Positions 10,101-23,257 of a stretch of DNA of 64,000 nt are shown in pieces; the stretch's first letter is position 1, and every line of letters starts with the position of its first letter. This DNA comes from Camelus bactrianus (lineage: Eukaryota; Chordata; Mammalia; Artiodactyla; Camelidae): assembly GCF_048773025.1 (NCBI RefSeq), contig NW_027413959.1, positions 3,844,001-3,908,000 on the forward strand, in the 5' to 3' direction. The position numbers and the translations under genes are program-made. The notes beneath the pieces are model-generated. The model searched no databases and had not been told where the DNA came from. It saw only the letters and a list, made by a program, of their open reading frames with translations.

Positions 10101-10893
10101 GTACTACCCAATAGACATGTAATTTACATTTTTCCCCTCACTGAGACATTCCATGTTCTGAACATGCTACATGCATCACAGATTCAGAAAGCATTCATTA
10201 CTGTGTTACGAGCATGTGCATTACAAACTTTCATCCACCACACAAGACATATTAGTACCTAGAAACATTAACTCTGAGTTCGCAGCAATTTCCTAATAGC
10301 AGTTTTGAAAATTAGGCATTTTTCTAAGTAAAAACTGTTGGAGCGATTTCTACCCACTAGACATGTAATTTACATAGATTCCATTGCTGTGAAATTACGT
10401 CTTTCGTACACGCTACATGCATAACGGATTCGACAAATATTCACTGCAAATGTGTTTGCATGTGGATTACTGAACTTTCAACACAATAAAAGGCATAGTG
10501 ACACTTAGAAGCATTTTATCTGATTTCACAGTGTTTTCCAAACGCCAGTTATGAAAATGCGGCAGATTTCGCAGCAAAAAGCTCTTGGAGCGAATTCTAA
10601 CCAAGAGACTTGTAATTTACATAGATTCGCTCACCGGGAAATTCCGTGTTCTGAACACGCTACGTGCATCTCGGATTCCACAAATATTCACTACAGAGTT
10701 ATTAGCATATGTTTTACCGTACTTTCATCCACCATAGAAGGCATACTGAAACTTACAAGCATTTTCTCATTTTTTGAAAGTTTTACCTAAAGCCAGTTTC
10801 AAAAATGAGGCAGTTTTCATAGAAAAATATTCTTGGAGAGAGTTCTACACAATAGACATGTAATTTACATAGATTCTCTCACCGTCAAAATCT
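7181..10893 (+). repeat. HOR unit 3, type B 15-mer
   Basis: Same order as unit 2, 3713 bp, but of the second B subtype (CCTAATGGCAG, GATTTAAACTTAC, CATTCTCTGAAAATTCG). Its tail from about 10,050 (TTCATAAAATC, TTAGTACCTAG, CTAAGTAAAAACTG, CATTTTATCTG) is shared with unit 7 at a spacing of 15,145 bp. It lacks the 891-bp duplication, so units 3+4 look like the form from which the 7.57-kb D+C pair arose. Confidence 0.92.
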
Positions 10894-11635
10894 GTGTTCT
10901 GACAAAGATGCATGCATCAAGGTTTCGACAAGTATTCACTACAGATTTGTTAGCATGTGCATTTCTGATCTTTCATCCACATACAAGTCATATTGACACT
11001 TAGAAGCATTTTCTCAGATTTCGAATATATTTCCTACTGCCAGTTTTGGAAGTGAGGCAGATTTTGCAGAAAAATGCTTTTGGGGCGAGTTCTACCCAAT
11101 GGACATGAAATTTAAATGCTTCCGCTCATCGAGAAATTCCGTGTTCCAAACATGCTATGTGCTTCACGGATTCGACAAACACTCTTTAATGAGTTGTGAA
11201 CATTAGTATTACCGAATTTTCATCCACCAAACAAGGCATATTTACACGTAGAAAGACTTTTTCAGATTTAGTAGATATCTCCTAATGTCAGTTTCTGAAA
11301 TCATGCAGTTTATGCAAAAAAATTCTCTTGGAGCGAGTTCTACTCAATAGACATGTAATTTACATTTTTTCCCTCAGTATGATATTCTGTGATCTGAACA
11401 CGCAACATGCATCACTGATTCGAAAAATAACTTTAAGGAGTTGTGAGCATGAGGATTACCAAACTGTCATCTGCCATAAAAGGCATATTTACACCTAGAA
11501 ACCATTACTCTGAGTTCGCAGTGTTTTCCAAATATCACTTTTGAATGTGAGGAAGTTTTTGTAGAAAAATGCTCTTGGAGTGACTTCTACACAATAGACA
11601 TGTAATTTACATAGATTGTCTGACCGTGAAATTCC

Positions 11636-11882
11636 GTGTTCCGAGAAAGCTGCATGCATCAAAGAATCGACACAAATTCACTACAGATTTGTTAGCATGT
11701 GGATTACTGATCTTTCATCCACCATTAAAGTCATATTGCACTTAGAAACATTTTCTCAAATTTCGAACTCTTTTCCTTATGCCAGTTTTGAAAATGAGGC
11801 AGATTTCACAGAAAAATACTTTTGGAGTGAGTTCTACCCAATAAATATGTAATTTACAAACTTTCTTTCACCATGATATTCT
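11636..11882 (+). repeat. Hybrid monomer m4/m5 (type C)
   Basis: The start is m4 (CGAGAAAGCTGC, AGAATCGACACAAATTC, GATTTGTTAGC) and the end is m5 (TTACTGATC, CACCATTAAAGTCATATTG, TTTCGAACTCTTTTCC). The switch lies in identical sequence at about 11,692-11,707, so homologous unequal exchange removed one monomer. The same hybrid occurs in units 6, 8, 10 and 12; in unit 12 it has also lost two bases (AAAGAAGACAC near 41,955). Confidence 0.88.
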
Positions 11883-12129
11883 GTGTTCTGAATATGATAC
11901 GTGCATCACGGATTCGACAAACATTTTTTAATGAGTTGTGAACATGTGGATTACCAAACTTTCATCCACCAAACATGGCATATTTACACCTAGAAATGTT
12001 TCTCCTCGTTTGCAGATTTGTCCTAATGCCCGTTGCAAATAACAGGCAGATTTCACAGGAAAATTCTCTTCGATCATGTTCTATCCAATAGACATGAAAT
12101 TTACAATGTTTCACTTACCATGACATTCC

Positions 12130-12377
12130 ATGTTCATAACACGCTACATGCATATTGGATTTAGAAATCATTCATGACTGAATTGTGAGCATGTGGATTT
12201 CTGAACTTTCAACCACCATACAAGGTATATTTACACCTAGAATTATTGACTCTGCTTTCACAGCTTTTTCCTAACTTCAGTTTCAAAAATCATGAAGTTT
12301 TCGCAGAAAAAACATCTTCATGCGAGTTCTACTCAGTAGAATTGTAATTTAAATAGTTTCCCTCAAAGTGACTTTCC
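12130..12377 (+). repeat. Monomer m7' (type C paralogue of m7)
   Basis: Occupies the place of m7 and begins ATGTTCATAACACGC, but differs from m7 at many sites: CATATTGGATTTAG, CATGACTGAATTGTGAGC, CTTTCAACCACC, GAATTATTGACTCTGC, CATCTTCATGCGAG. It is not a simple copy of type A m7, so type C is not derived from A by deletion alone. Confidence 0.85.
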
Positions 12378-12625
12378 ATTTTCTGAACACGCTACATGCA
12401 TCACGGATTTGACAAACATTCATTACTCAGTTGTGTGCATGTGGATTACAGAACTTTCATCCACCATACAAGGCATAAATACACCTAGAAATATTTACTC
12501 TGATTTCACAGATTTTTCCTAACGTCAGTCTCGAAAATCATAAAGATTTCTCAGAAAAAATCTCTGCATGTGAGTTCTACCCATTAGAATTGCAATTTCA
12601 ATTGTTTCCCACAAAGTGACTTTCC
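12378..12625 (+). repeat. Hybrid monomer m8/m9 (type C)
   Basis: Begins ATTTTCTGAACACGC, an m8-like start with its own variants, and ends as A-form m9 (AAGGCATAAATACACC, ACGTCAGTCTCG). One monomer is missing relative to type A. The exact switch is not sharp because the m8 part is itself diverged from type A m8. Confidence 0.78.
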
Positions 12626-12967
12626 GTGGTCCGAACACACTGCATTCATCACGGATTTGACAAACATTCATTAGTCAGTTGTGTGCCTGTGATTTACGGA
12701 ACTTTCATCCACCATATAATGCATATATACACCTTGAAAATATTATTCTGATTTTGAAGCTTTTTCCTAACTGCAGTTTAGAATATCAGGCAACTTTTGC
12801 AGGATAATTCTCTTGTAGAGTGTTCTACACAATAGACATGTAATTTACATAGATCCCCTCGCCGTGACATACCGTGCTCCAAACATGCTACATGCACCGC
12901 AGTTCGACAAATATTAACTGCTGAGTTGTTAGCATGTGGATTAATGTACTTTCATCTACCATACAAT

Positions 12968-12979
12968 GTATATATATAC
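12968..12979. repeat. TA microsatellite in m11 (long allele)
   Basis: GTATATATATAC, 12 bp and palindromic. Units 1 and 12 have the 10-bp form (2574-2583, 43,258-43,267); the other A and C units have the 12-bp form. Confidence 0.85.
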
Positions 12980-15684
12980 AGCTAGAAGCATGTACTCAGT
13001 ATTTGCAGATATTTCTTAATGCCAGTTTCGAAAATAAGACCGTTTTCACAGAAAAATCCTCTTGGAGTGAGTTCTATCCAATAGACTTGTAATTTACATA
13101 GTTTCAGTTACCATGACATTCCGTGTTCCGAATACATTACATGCATCACAGATTCTACAACATTCTTTATTGAGTGTAAGCATGTGCTTTACAAACTTTC
13201 ATCCACCACACAAGACATATTAGCACCTAGAAACATTAACTCTGAGTTCGCAGCAATTTCCTAATAGCAGTTTTGAAAATTAAGCATTTTTCTAAGGAAA
13301 AAAGTGTTGGAGCGATTTCTACCCACTAGGCATGTAATTTACATAGATTCCATTGCTGTGAAATTACGTCTTTCGAACACGCTACATGCATAACGGATTT
13401 GACAAATATTCACTACAAATGTGTTTGCATGTGGATTACCGAACTTTCAACACAATAAAAGGCATAGTGACACTTAGAATCATTTTCTCTGATTTCACAG
13501 AGATTTCCAATCGCCAGATTCCAAAATGCAGCAGATTTCACAGCAAAAAGCTCTTGGAGCAAGTTCTACCCAAGAGACATGTAATTTACATAGATTCACT
13601 CACCGTGAAACTCAGTGTTCTGAACATGCTACATGCATCTCAGATTCCACAAATATTCACTACAGAGTTATTAGCATATGTTTTACCGTACTTTCATCCA
13701 CCATAGAAGGCATACTGACACTTACAAGCATTTTCTCATTTTTTGAAAGTTTTACCTAAAGCCAGTTTCAAAAATGAGGCAGTTTTCACAGAAAAATATT
13801 CTTGGAGAGAGTTCTTCACAATAGACATGTAATTTACATAGATTCTCTCACCGTCAAAATCTGTGTTCTGACAAATTTGCATGCATCAAGGTTTCGACAA
13901 GTATTCACTACAGATTTGTTAGCATGTGCATTTCTGATCTTTCATCCACATACAAGTCATATTGACACTTAGAAGCATTTTCTCAGATTTCGAATATATT
14001 TCCTACTGCCAGTTTTGGAAGTGAGGCAGATTTTGCAGAAAAATGCTTTTGGAGCGAGTTCTACCCAATGGACATGAAATTTAAATGCTTCCGCTCATCG
14101 AGAAATTCCGTGTTCCAAACGTGCTATGTGCATCACGGATTCGACAAACACTCTTTAATGAGTTGTGAACATTAGTATTACCGAATTTTCATCCACCAAA
14201 CAAGGCATATTTACACGTAGAAAGACTTTTTCAAATTTAGTAGATATCTCCTAATGTCAGTTTCTGAAATCATGCAGTTTATGCAAAAGAATTCTCTTGG
14301 AGCGAGTTCTACTCAATAGACATGTAATTTAAATTTTTTCCCTCAGTATGATATTCCGTGATCTGAACACGCAACATGCATCACTGATTCGAAAATTAAT
14401 CTTTAAGGAGTTGTGAGCATGAGGATTACCAAACTGTCATCTGCCATAAAAGGCATATTTACACCTAGAAACCATTACTCTGAGTTTGCAGTGTTTTCCA
14501 AATGTCAGTTTTGAATGTGAGGTAGTTTTTGCAGAAAAATGCTCTTGGAGTGAGTTCTACACAATAGACATGTAATTTACATAGATTGTCTGACCGTGAA
14601 ATTCCGTGTTCCGAGAAAGCTGCATGCATCACAGAATCGACACAAATTCACTACAGATTTGTTAGCATGTGGATTACCGTACTTTCATCCACCATACAAG
14701 GCATAATGGCGCTTACAAGCATTTTCTCATTTTTTGAAAGTTTTTCCTAACGCCAGTTTCGAAAATGAGGCAGTTTTCACCGAAAAATTCTCTTGCAGAG
14801 AGTTCTACACAGTAGACATTTGATTTACATAGGTTCGATCTCCGTCAAATTCTGTGTTCCGAGAAAGTTGCATGCATAACAGTTTCGACAAATATTCACT
14901 ACAGAATTTTTTAGCATGTGGATTACTGTACTTTCATCCACCATTAAAGTCATATTTGCCTTAGAAACATTTTCTCAGATTTCGAACTCTTTTCCTTATG
15001 CCAGTTTTGAAAATGAGGCAGATTTCACAGAAAAATACTTTTGGAGTGAGTTCTACCCAATAAATATGTAATTTACAAAGTTTCTTTCACCATGATATTC
15101 TGTGTTCTGAATATGATACGTGCATCACGGTTTCGACAAACATTTTTAATGAGTTGTGTACATGTGGATTACCAAACTTTCATCCACCAAACATGGCATA
15201 TTTACACCTAGAAATGTTTCTCCTCTTTTGCAGATTTGTCCTAATGCCCGTTGCAAATAACAGGCAGATTTCACAGGAAAATCCTCTTCGATCGTGTTCT
15301 ATCCAATAGACATGAAATTTACAATGTTTCACTTACCATGACATTCCGTGTTCATAACACGCTACATGCATACTGGATTCATAAAACATTCATTACTGAT
15401 TCGAGAGCTTGTGGATTTCCGAAATTTAATCCACCATACAAGGCATATTTACACCTAGAAATATTTACTCGGCTTTCACAGCTTTTTCCTAATTTCAGGT
15501 TTTAAAATCATGAAGTTTTCTCAGGAAAAAACCTCTTCAAGCGAGTTCTATCCAGAGGAATTGTAATTTAAGCAGTTTCCCTCAAAGTGACTTTCCGTTT
15601 TCTGAACATGCTTCATGCATCACGGATTTGACAAACGTTAATTACTCAGTTGTGTGCATGTGGATGACAGAACTTTCATCCACC

Positions 15685-16575
15685 ATATAAGTCATATATA
15701 CACCTAGAAATATTTACTCTGATTTCACTACTTTTTCCTACCGTCTGTTTTGAAAATCATGATGTTTTTGCAGAAGTAATCTCTGCAAGCGAGTTCGACC
15801 CAGTAGAATTGTAATTTCAATAGTTACCCACAAAGTGACTTTCCATGGTCCGAACATGCTAAATTCATCACGGATTTGACAAACATTCATTACTCAATTG
15901 TGTGCATGTTGATTACAGAATTTTCATCCACCATATAAGGCATATATAAACCTAGAAAACATTATTCTGAGTTCGCAGCTTTTTCCTAATGGCAGTTTAG
16001 AAAATCAGGCATCTATAGCAGGATAAATCTCTGGTAGCATGTTCTACACATTGGACTTATAATTTACATACAGTCCCTCGCCGTGACATTCCGTGATTTA
16101 AACTTACTACTTGCACCGCAGGTTTGACAAATATTCACTGCTGAGTTGTTAGCATGTAGATTACTGAACTTTCATCTACCATAAATGTATATATACAGCT
16201 AGAAACATGTACAAAGTATATGCAGGTTTTTCCTAACGTCAGTTTCTGAAATCAGGCAGTTTTTAAAGAAATATACTCTTGGAACTTGTTCAACCCAATA
16301 GTCATGTAATTTACATAGATTCGCTCATCGTCAAATTCTGTGTTCTGAAAAAAACTGCATGCATTACGGTTTCGGAAAATATTCACTACAGATTTGATAG
16401 CATGTGTATTTCTGAACTTTCATCACCATACAAGTCATATTGACACTTAGAAGCATTCTCTGAAAATTCGAAATTTTCCTAATGCCAGTTTGGAAAATGA
16501 GGCAGATTTCACAGAAAAATGCTTTTGGAGCAAGTTCTACCAAGTGGACATGTAATTTAAATGCTTTCACTCACC
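15685..16575 (+). repeat. 891-bp internal duplication, left copy (unit 5)
   Basis: Runs from ATATAAGTC in m8 to GCTTTCACTCACC at the end of n11, spanning 3.6 monomers. The right copy follows directly. Differences between the copies include GATTTGATAGC (left) against GATTTGTTAGC (right) and GAAATTTTCC against GAATTTTTTCC. Confidence 0.93.
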
Positions 16576-16735
16576 ATATAAGTCATATATACACCTAGAA
16601 ATATTTACTCTGATTTCACTACTTTTTCCTACCGTCTGTTTTGAAAATCATGATGTTTTTGCAGAAGTAATCTCTGCAAGCGAGTTCGACCCAGTAGAAT
16701 TGTAATTTCAATAGTTACCCACAAAGTGACTTTCC
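16340..16735 (+). repeat. Out-of-register fusion n11/m8, 396 bp
   Basis: The monomer start of n11 at 16340 is followed by 236 bp of n11, then 160 bp of m8 tail up to the m9 start at 16736. This gives a 396-bp interval between monomer starts instead of about 248. The same fusion has its join at 24147/24148, 31720/31721 and 39293/39294. Confidence 0.92.
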
Positions 16736-17467
16736 ATGGTCCGAACATGCTAAATTCATCACGGATTTGACAAACATTCATTACTCAGTTGTGTGCATGT
16801 TGATTACAGAATTTTCATCCACCATATAAGGCATGTATAAACCTAGAAAACATTATTCTGAGTTCGCAGCTTTTTCCTAATGGCAGTTTAGAAAATCAGG
16901 CATCTATAGCAGGATAAATCTCTGGTAGCATGTTCTACACATTGGACTTATAATTTACATAGAGTCCCTCGCCGTGACATTCCGTGATTTAAACTTACTA
17001 CTTGCACCGCAGGTTCGACAAATATTCACTGCTGAGTTGTTAGCATGTAGATTACTGAACTTTCATCTACCATAAATGTATATATACAGCTAGAAACATG
17101 TACAAAGTATATGCAGGTTTTTCCTAACGTCAGTTTCTGAAATCAGGCAGTTTTTAAAGAAATATACTCTTGGAACTTGTTCAACCCAATAGTCATGTAA
17201 TTTACATAGATTCGCTCATCGTCAAATTCTGTGTTCTGAAAAAAACTGCATGCATTACGGTTTCGGAAAATATTCACTACAGATTTGTTAGCATGTGTAT
17301 TTCTGAACTTTCATCACCATACAAGTCATATTGACACTTAGAAGCATTCTCTGAAAATTCGAATTTTTTCCTAATGCCAGTTTGGAAAATGAGGCAGATT
17401 TCACAGAAAAATGCTTTTGGAGCAAGTTCTACCAAGTGGACATGTAATTTAAATGCTTTCACTCACC
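16576..17467 (+). repeat. 891-bp internal duplication, right copy (unit 5)
   Basis: Starts at ATATAAGTC right after CACTCACC and runs to the next CACTCACC, after which n12 begins normally. The two parental breakpoints share only CACC, so the join used about 4 bp of microhomology and is not in monomer register. Confidence 0.93.
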
Positions 17468-18467
17468 GTGACATTTCATGTTCCGAACACGCTACATGCA
17501 TCACTGATTCGACAAACATTCTTTATTGAGTGGTGAACATGTGTATTACCAAACTTTCACCCACCATACAATGTGTATTTACACATAGAAACATTTATTC
17601 TTATTTAGTAGATTTCTCCTTACGTCAGTTCCTAAAATCATGCAGTTTTCGCAGAAAAATTCTCTTGGAGCGAGTACTACCCAATAGACATGTAATTTAC
17701 ATTTTTCCCCTCACTGAGACATTCCATGTTCTGAACATGCTACATGCATCACAGATTCAGAAAGCATTCATTACTGTGTTACGAGCATGTGCATTACAAA
17801 CTTTCATCCACCACACAAGACATATTAGCACCTAGAAACATTAACTCTGAGTTCGCAGCAATTTCCTGATAGCAGTTTTGAAAATTAGGCATTTTTCTAA
17901 GGAAAAAACTGTTGGAGCGATTTCTACCCACTAGGCATGTAATTTACATAGATTCCATTGCTGTGAAATTACGTCTTTCGTACACGCTACATGCATAACG
18001 GATTCGACAAATATTCACTACAAATGTGTTTGCATGTGGATTACCGAACTTTCAACACAATAAAAGGCATAGTGACACTTAGAAGCATTTTCTCTGATTT
18101 CACAGTGTTTTCCAAACGCCAGTTTTGAAAATGCGGCAGATTTCGCAGCAAAAAGCTCTTGGAGCGAATTCTAACCAAGAGACTTGTAATTTACATAGAT
18201 TCGCTCACCGGGAAATTCCGTGTTCTGAACACGCTACGTGCATCTCGGATTCCACAAATATTCACTACAGAGTTATTAGCATATGTTTTACCGTACTTTC
18301 ATCCACCATAGAAGGCATACTGAAACTTACAAGCATTTTCTCATTTTTTGAAAGTTTTACCTAAAGCCAGTTTCAAAAATGAGGCAGTTTTCATAGAAAA
18401 ATATTCTTGGAGAGAGTTCTACACAATAGACATGTAATTTACATAGATTCTCTCACCGTCAAAATCT

Positions 18468-21435
18468 GTGTTCTGACAAAGATGCATGCATCAAGGTTTC
18501 GACAAGTATTCACTACAGATTTGTTAGCATGTGCATTTCTGATCTTTCATCCACATACAAGTCATATTGACACTTAGAAGCATTTTCTCAGATTTCGAAT
18601 ATATTTCCTACTGCCAGTTTTGGAAGTGAGGCAGATTTTGCAGAAAAATGCTTTTGGGGCGAGTTCTACCCAATGGACATGAAATTTAAATGCTTCCGCT
18701 CATCGAGAAATTCCGTGTTCCAAACATGCTATGTGCTTCACGGATTCGACAAACACTCTTTAATGAGTTGTGAACATTAGTATTACCGAATTTTCATCCA
18801 CCAAACAAGGCATATTTACACGTAGAAAGACTTTTTCAGATTTAGTAGATATCTCCTAATGTCAGTTTCTGAAATCATGCAGTTTATGCAAAAAAATTCT
18901 CTTGGAGCGAGTTCTACTCAATAGACATGTAATTTACATTTTTTCCCTCAGTATGATATTCTGTGATCTGAACACGCAACATGCATCACTGATTCGAAAA
19001 ATAACTTTAAGGAGTTGTGAGCATGAGGATTACCAAACTGTCATCTGCCATAAAAGGCATATTTACACCTAGAAACCATTACTCTGAGTTCGCAGTGTTT
19101 TCCAAATATCACTTTTGAATGTGAGGAAGTTTTTGTAGAAAAATGCTCTTGGAGTGACTTCTACACAATAGACATGTAATTTACATAGATTGTCTGACCG
19201 TGAAATTCCGTGTTCCGAGAAAGCTGCATGCATCAAAGAATCGACACAAATTCACTACAGATTTGTTAGCATGTGGATTACTGATCTTTCATCCACCATT
19301 AAAGTCATATTGCACTTAGAAACATTTTCTCAAATTTCGAACTCTTTTCCTTATGCCAGATTGAAAATGAGGCAGATTTCACAGAAAAATACTTTTGGAG
19401 TGAGTTCTACCCAATAAATATGTAATTTACAAACTTTCTTTCACCATGATATTCTGTGTTCTGAATATGATACGTGCATCACGGATTCGACAAACATTTT
19501 TTAATGAGTTGTGAACATGTGGATTACCAAACTTTCATCCACCATACATGGCATATTTACACCTAGAAATGTTTCTCCTCATTTGCAGATTTGTCCTAAT
19601 GCCCGTTGCAAATAACAGGCAGATTTCACAGGAAAATTCTCTTCGATCGTGTTCTATCCAATAGACATGAAATTTACAATGTTTCACTTACCATGACATT
19701 CCATGTTCATAACACGCTACATGCATATTGGATTTAGAAATCATTCATGACTGAATTGTGAGCATGTGGATTTCTGAACTTTCAACCACCATACAAGGTA
19801 TATTTACACCTAGAATTATTGACTCTGCTTTCACAGCTTTTTCCTAACTTCAGTTTCAAAAATCATGAAGTTTTCGCAGAAAAAACATCTTCATGCGAGT
19901 TCTACTCAGTAGAATTGTAATTTAAATAGTTTCCCTCAAAGTGACTTTCCATTTTCTGAACACGCTACATGCATCACGGATTTGACAAACATTCATTACT
20001 CAGTTGTGTGCATGTGGATTACAGAACTTTCATCCACCATACAAGGCATAAATACACCTAGAAATATTTACTCTGATTTCACAGATTTTTCCTAACGTCA
20101 GTCTCGAAAATCATAAAGATTTCTCAGAAAAAATCTCTGCATGTGAGTTCTACCCATTAGAATTGCAATTTCAATTGTTTCCCACAAAGTGACTTTCCGT
20201 GGTCCGAACACACTGCATTCATCACGGATTTGACAAACATTCATTAGTCAGTTGTGTGCCTGTGATTTACGGAACTTTCATCCACCATATAATGCATATA
20301 TACACCTTGAAAATATTATTCTGATTTTGAAGCTTTTTCCTAACTGCAGTTTAGAATATCAGGCAACTTTTGCAGGATAATTCTCTTGTAGAGTGTTCTA
20401 CACAATAGACATGTAATTTACATAGATCCCCTCGCCGTGACATACCGTGCTCCAAACATGCTACATGCACCGCAGTTCGACAAATATTAACTGCTGAGTT
20501 GTTAGCATGTGGATTAATGTACTTTCATCTACCATACAATGTATATATATACAGCTAGAAGCATGTACTCAGTATTTGCAGATATTTCTTAATGCCAGTT
20601 TCGAAAATAAGACCGTTTTCACAGAAAAATCCTCTTGGAGTGAGTTCTATCCAATAGACTTGTAATTTACATAGTTTCAGTTACCATGACATTCCGTGTT
20701 CCGAATACATTACATGCATCACAGATTCTACAACATTCTTTATTGAGTGTAAGCATGTGCTTTACAAACTTTCATCCACCACACAAGACATATTAGCACC
20801 TAGAAACATTAACTCTGAGTTCGCAGCAATTTCCTAATAGCAGTTTTGAAAATTAAGCATTTTTCTAAGGAAAAAAGTGTTGGAGCGATTTCTACCCACT
20901 AGGCATGTAATTTACATAGATTCCATTGCTGTGAAATTACGTCTTTCGAACACGCTACATGCATAACGGATTTGACAAATATTCACTACAAATGTGTTTG
21001 CATGTGGATTACCGAACTTTCAACACAATAAAAGGCATAGTGACACTTAGAATCATTTTCTCTGATTTCACAGAGATTTCCAATCGCCAGATTCCAAAAT
21101 GCAGCAGATTTCACAGCAAAAAGCTCTTGGAGCAAGTTCTACCCAAGAGACATGTAATTTACATAGATTCACTCACCGTGAAACTCAGTGTTCTGAACAT
21201 GCTACATGCATCTCAGATTCCACAAATATTCACTACAGAGTTATTAGCATATGTTTTACCGTACTTTCATCCACCATAGAAGGCATACTGACACTTACAA
21301 GCATTTTCTCATTTTTTGAAAGTTTTACCTAAAGCCAGTTTCAAAAATGAGGCAGTTTTCACAGAAAAATATTCTTGGAGAGAGTTCTTCACAATAGACA
21401 TGTAATTTACATAGATTCTCTCACCGTCAAAATCT
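18468..21435 (+). repeat. HOR unit 6, type C 12-mer
   Basis: Same order as unit 4, 2968 bp. C subtype beta, shared with unit 10: CCAGATTGAAAATG, CACCATACATGG, CTCATTTGCAG and CGATCGTGTTC. Confidence 0.91.
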
Positions 21436-23257
21436 GTGTTCTGACAAATTTGCATGCATCAAGGTTTCGACAAGTATTCACTACAGATTTGTTAGCATGT
21501 GCATTTCTGATCTTTCATCCACATACAAGTCATATTGACACTTAGAAGCATTTTCTCAGATTTCGAATATATTTCCTACTGCCAGTTTTGAAAGTGAGGC
21601 AGATTTTGCAGAAAAATGCTTTTGGAGCGAGTTCTACCCAATGGACATGAAATTTAAATGCTTCCGCTCATCGAGAAATTCCGTGTTCCAAACATGCTAT
21701 GTGCATCACGGATTCGACAAACACTCTTTAATGAGTTGTGAACATTAGTATTACCGAATTTTCATCCACCAAACAAGGCATATTTACACGTAGAAAGACT
21801 TTTTCAGATTTAGTAGATATCTCCTAATGTCAGTTTCTGAAATCATGCAGTTTATGCAAAAGAATTCTCTTGGAGTGAGTTCTACTCAATAGACATGTAA
21901 TTTACATTTTTTCCCTCAGTATGATATTCCGTGATCTGAACACGCAACATGCATCACTGATTCGAAAATTAATCTTTAAGGAGTTGTGAGCATGAGGATT
22001 ACCAAACTGTCATCTGCCATAAAAGGCATATTTACACCTAGAAACCATTACTCTGAGTTCGCAGTGTTTTCCAAATGTCAGTTTTGAATGTGAGGTAGTT
22101 TTTGCAGAAAAATGCTCTTGGAGTGAGTTCTACACAATAGACATGTAATTTACATAGATTGTCTGACCGTGAAATTCCGTGTTCCGAGAAAGCTGCATGC
22201 ATCACAGAATCGACACAAATTCACTACAGATTTGTTAGCATGTGGATTACCGTACTTTCATCCACCATACAAGGCATAATGGCGCTTACAAGCATTTTCT
22301 CATTTTTTGAAAGTTTTTCCTAACGCCAGTTTCGAAAATGAGGCAGTTTTCACCGAAAAATTCTCTTGCAGAGAGTTCTACACAGTAGACATTTGATTTA
22401 CATAGGTTCGATCTCCGTCAAATTCTGTGTTCCGAGAAAGTTGCATGCATAACAGTTTCGACAAATATTCACTACAGAATATTTTAGCATGTGGATTACT
22501 GTACTTTCATCCACCATTAAAGTCATATTTGCCTTAGAAACATTTTCTCAGATTTCGAACTCTTTTCCTTATGCCAGTTTTGAAAATGAGGCAGATTTCA
22601 CAGAAAAATACTTTTGGAGTGAGTTCTACCCAATAAATATGTAATTTACAAAGTTTCTTTCACCATGATATTCTGTGTTCTGAATATGATACGTGCATCA
22701 CGGTTTCGACAAACATTTTTAATGAGTTGTGTACATGTGGATTACCAAACTTTCATCCACCAAACATGGCATATTTACACCTAGAAATGTTTCTCCTCTT
22801 TTGCAGATTTGTCCTAATGCCCGTTGCAAATAACAGGCAGATTTCACAGGAAAATCCTCTTCGATCGTGTTCTATCCAATAGACATGAAATTTACAATGT
22901 TTCACTTACCATGACATTCCGTGTTCATAACACGCTACATGCATACTGGATTCATAAAACATTCATTACTGATTCGAGAGCTTGTGGATTTCCGAAATTT
23001 AATCCACCATACAAGGCATATTTACACCTAGAAATATTTACTCGGCTTTCACAGCTTTTTCCTAATTTCAGGTTTTAAAATCATGAAGTTTTCTCAGGAA
23101 AAAACCTCTTCAAGCGAGTTCTATCCAGAGGAATTGTAATTTAAGCAGTTTCCCTCAAAGTGACTTTCCGTTTTCTGAACATGCTTCATGCATCACGGAT
23201 TTGACAAACGTTAATTACTCAGTTGTGTGCATGTGGATGACAGAACTTTCATCCACC

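Larger units (their letters stand above)
10894..13862 (+). repeat. HOR unit 4, type C 12-mer
   Basis: m1, m2, m3, hybrid m4/5, m6, m7', hybrid m8/9, m10, m11, m12, m13, m14; 2969 bp. C subtype alpha, shared with unit 8: CCAGTTTTGAAAATG, CACCAAACATGG, CTCGTTTGCAG and CGATCATGTTC. Confidence 0.92.
13863..18467 (+). repeat. HOR unit 5, type D (18.6 monomers)
   Basis: m1 to m9, n10, n11, then a jump back into m8, followed by m9, n10, n11, n12, n13, m13, m14; 4605 bp, that is B plus 892 bp. Private variants shared with unit 9 15,145 bp downstream: CAAACGTGC, TTTCAAATTTAG and TAATTTAAATTTTTTCC. Confidence 0.92.
13863..21435 (+). repeat. 7.57-kb super-repeat copy 1 (units 5+6)
   Basis: One D unit followed by one C unit, 7573 bp. 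Next copies start at 21436, 29008 and 36581. Confidence 0.92.

Noticed and set aside
13386-13706. Recurrent open frames of 60 to 106 codons on both strands, e.g. this 106-codon frame repeated in many units
   Set aside because: They repeat because the satellite repeats, cross monomer boundaries, overlap one another in different frames, have no recognisable domain, and the monomer length is not a steady multiple of three. No sign of a real gene.
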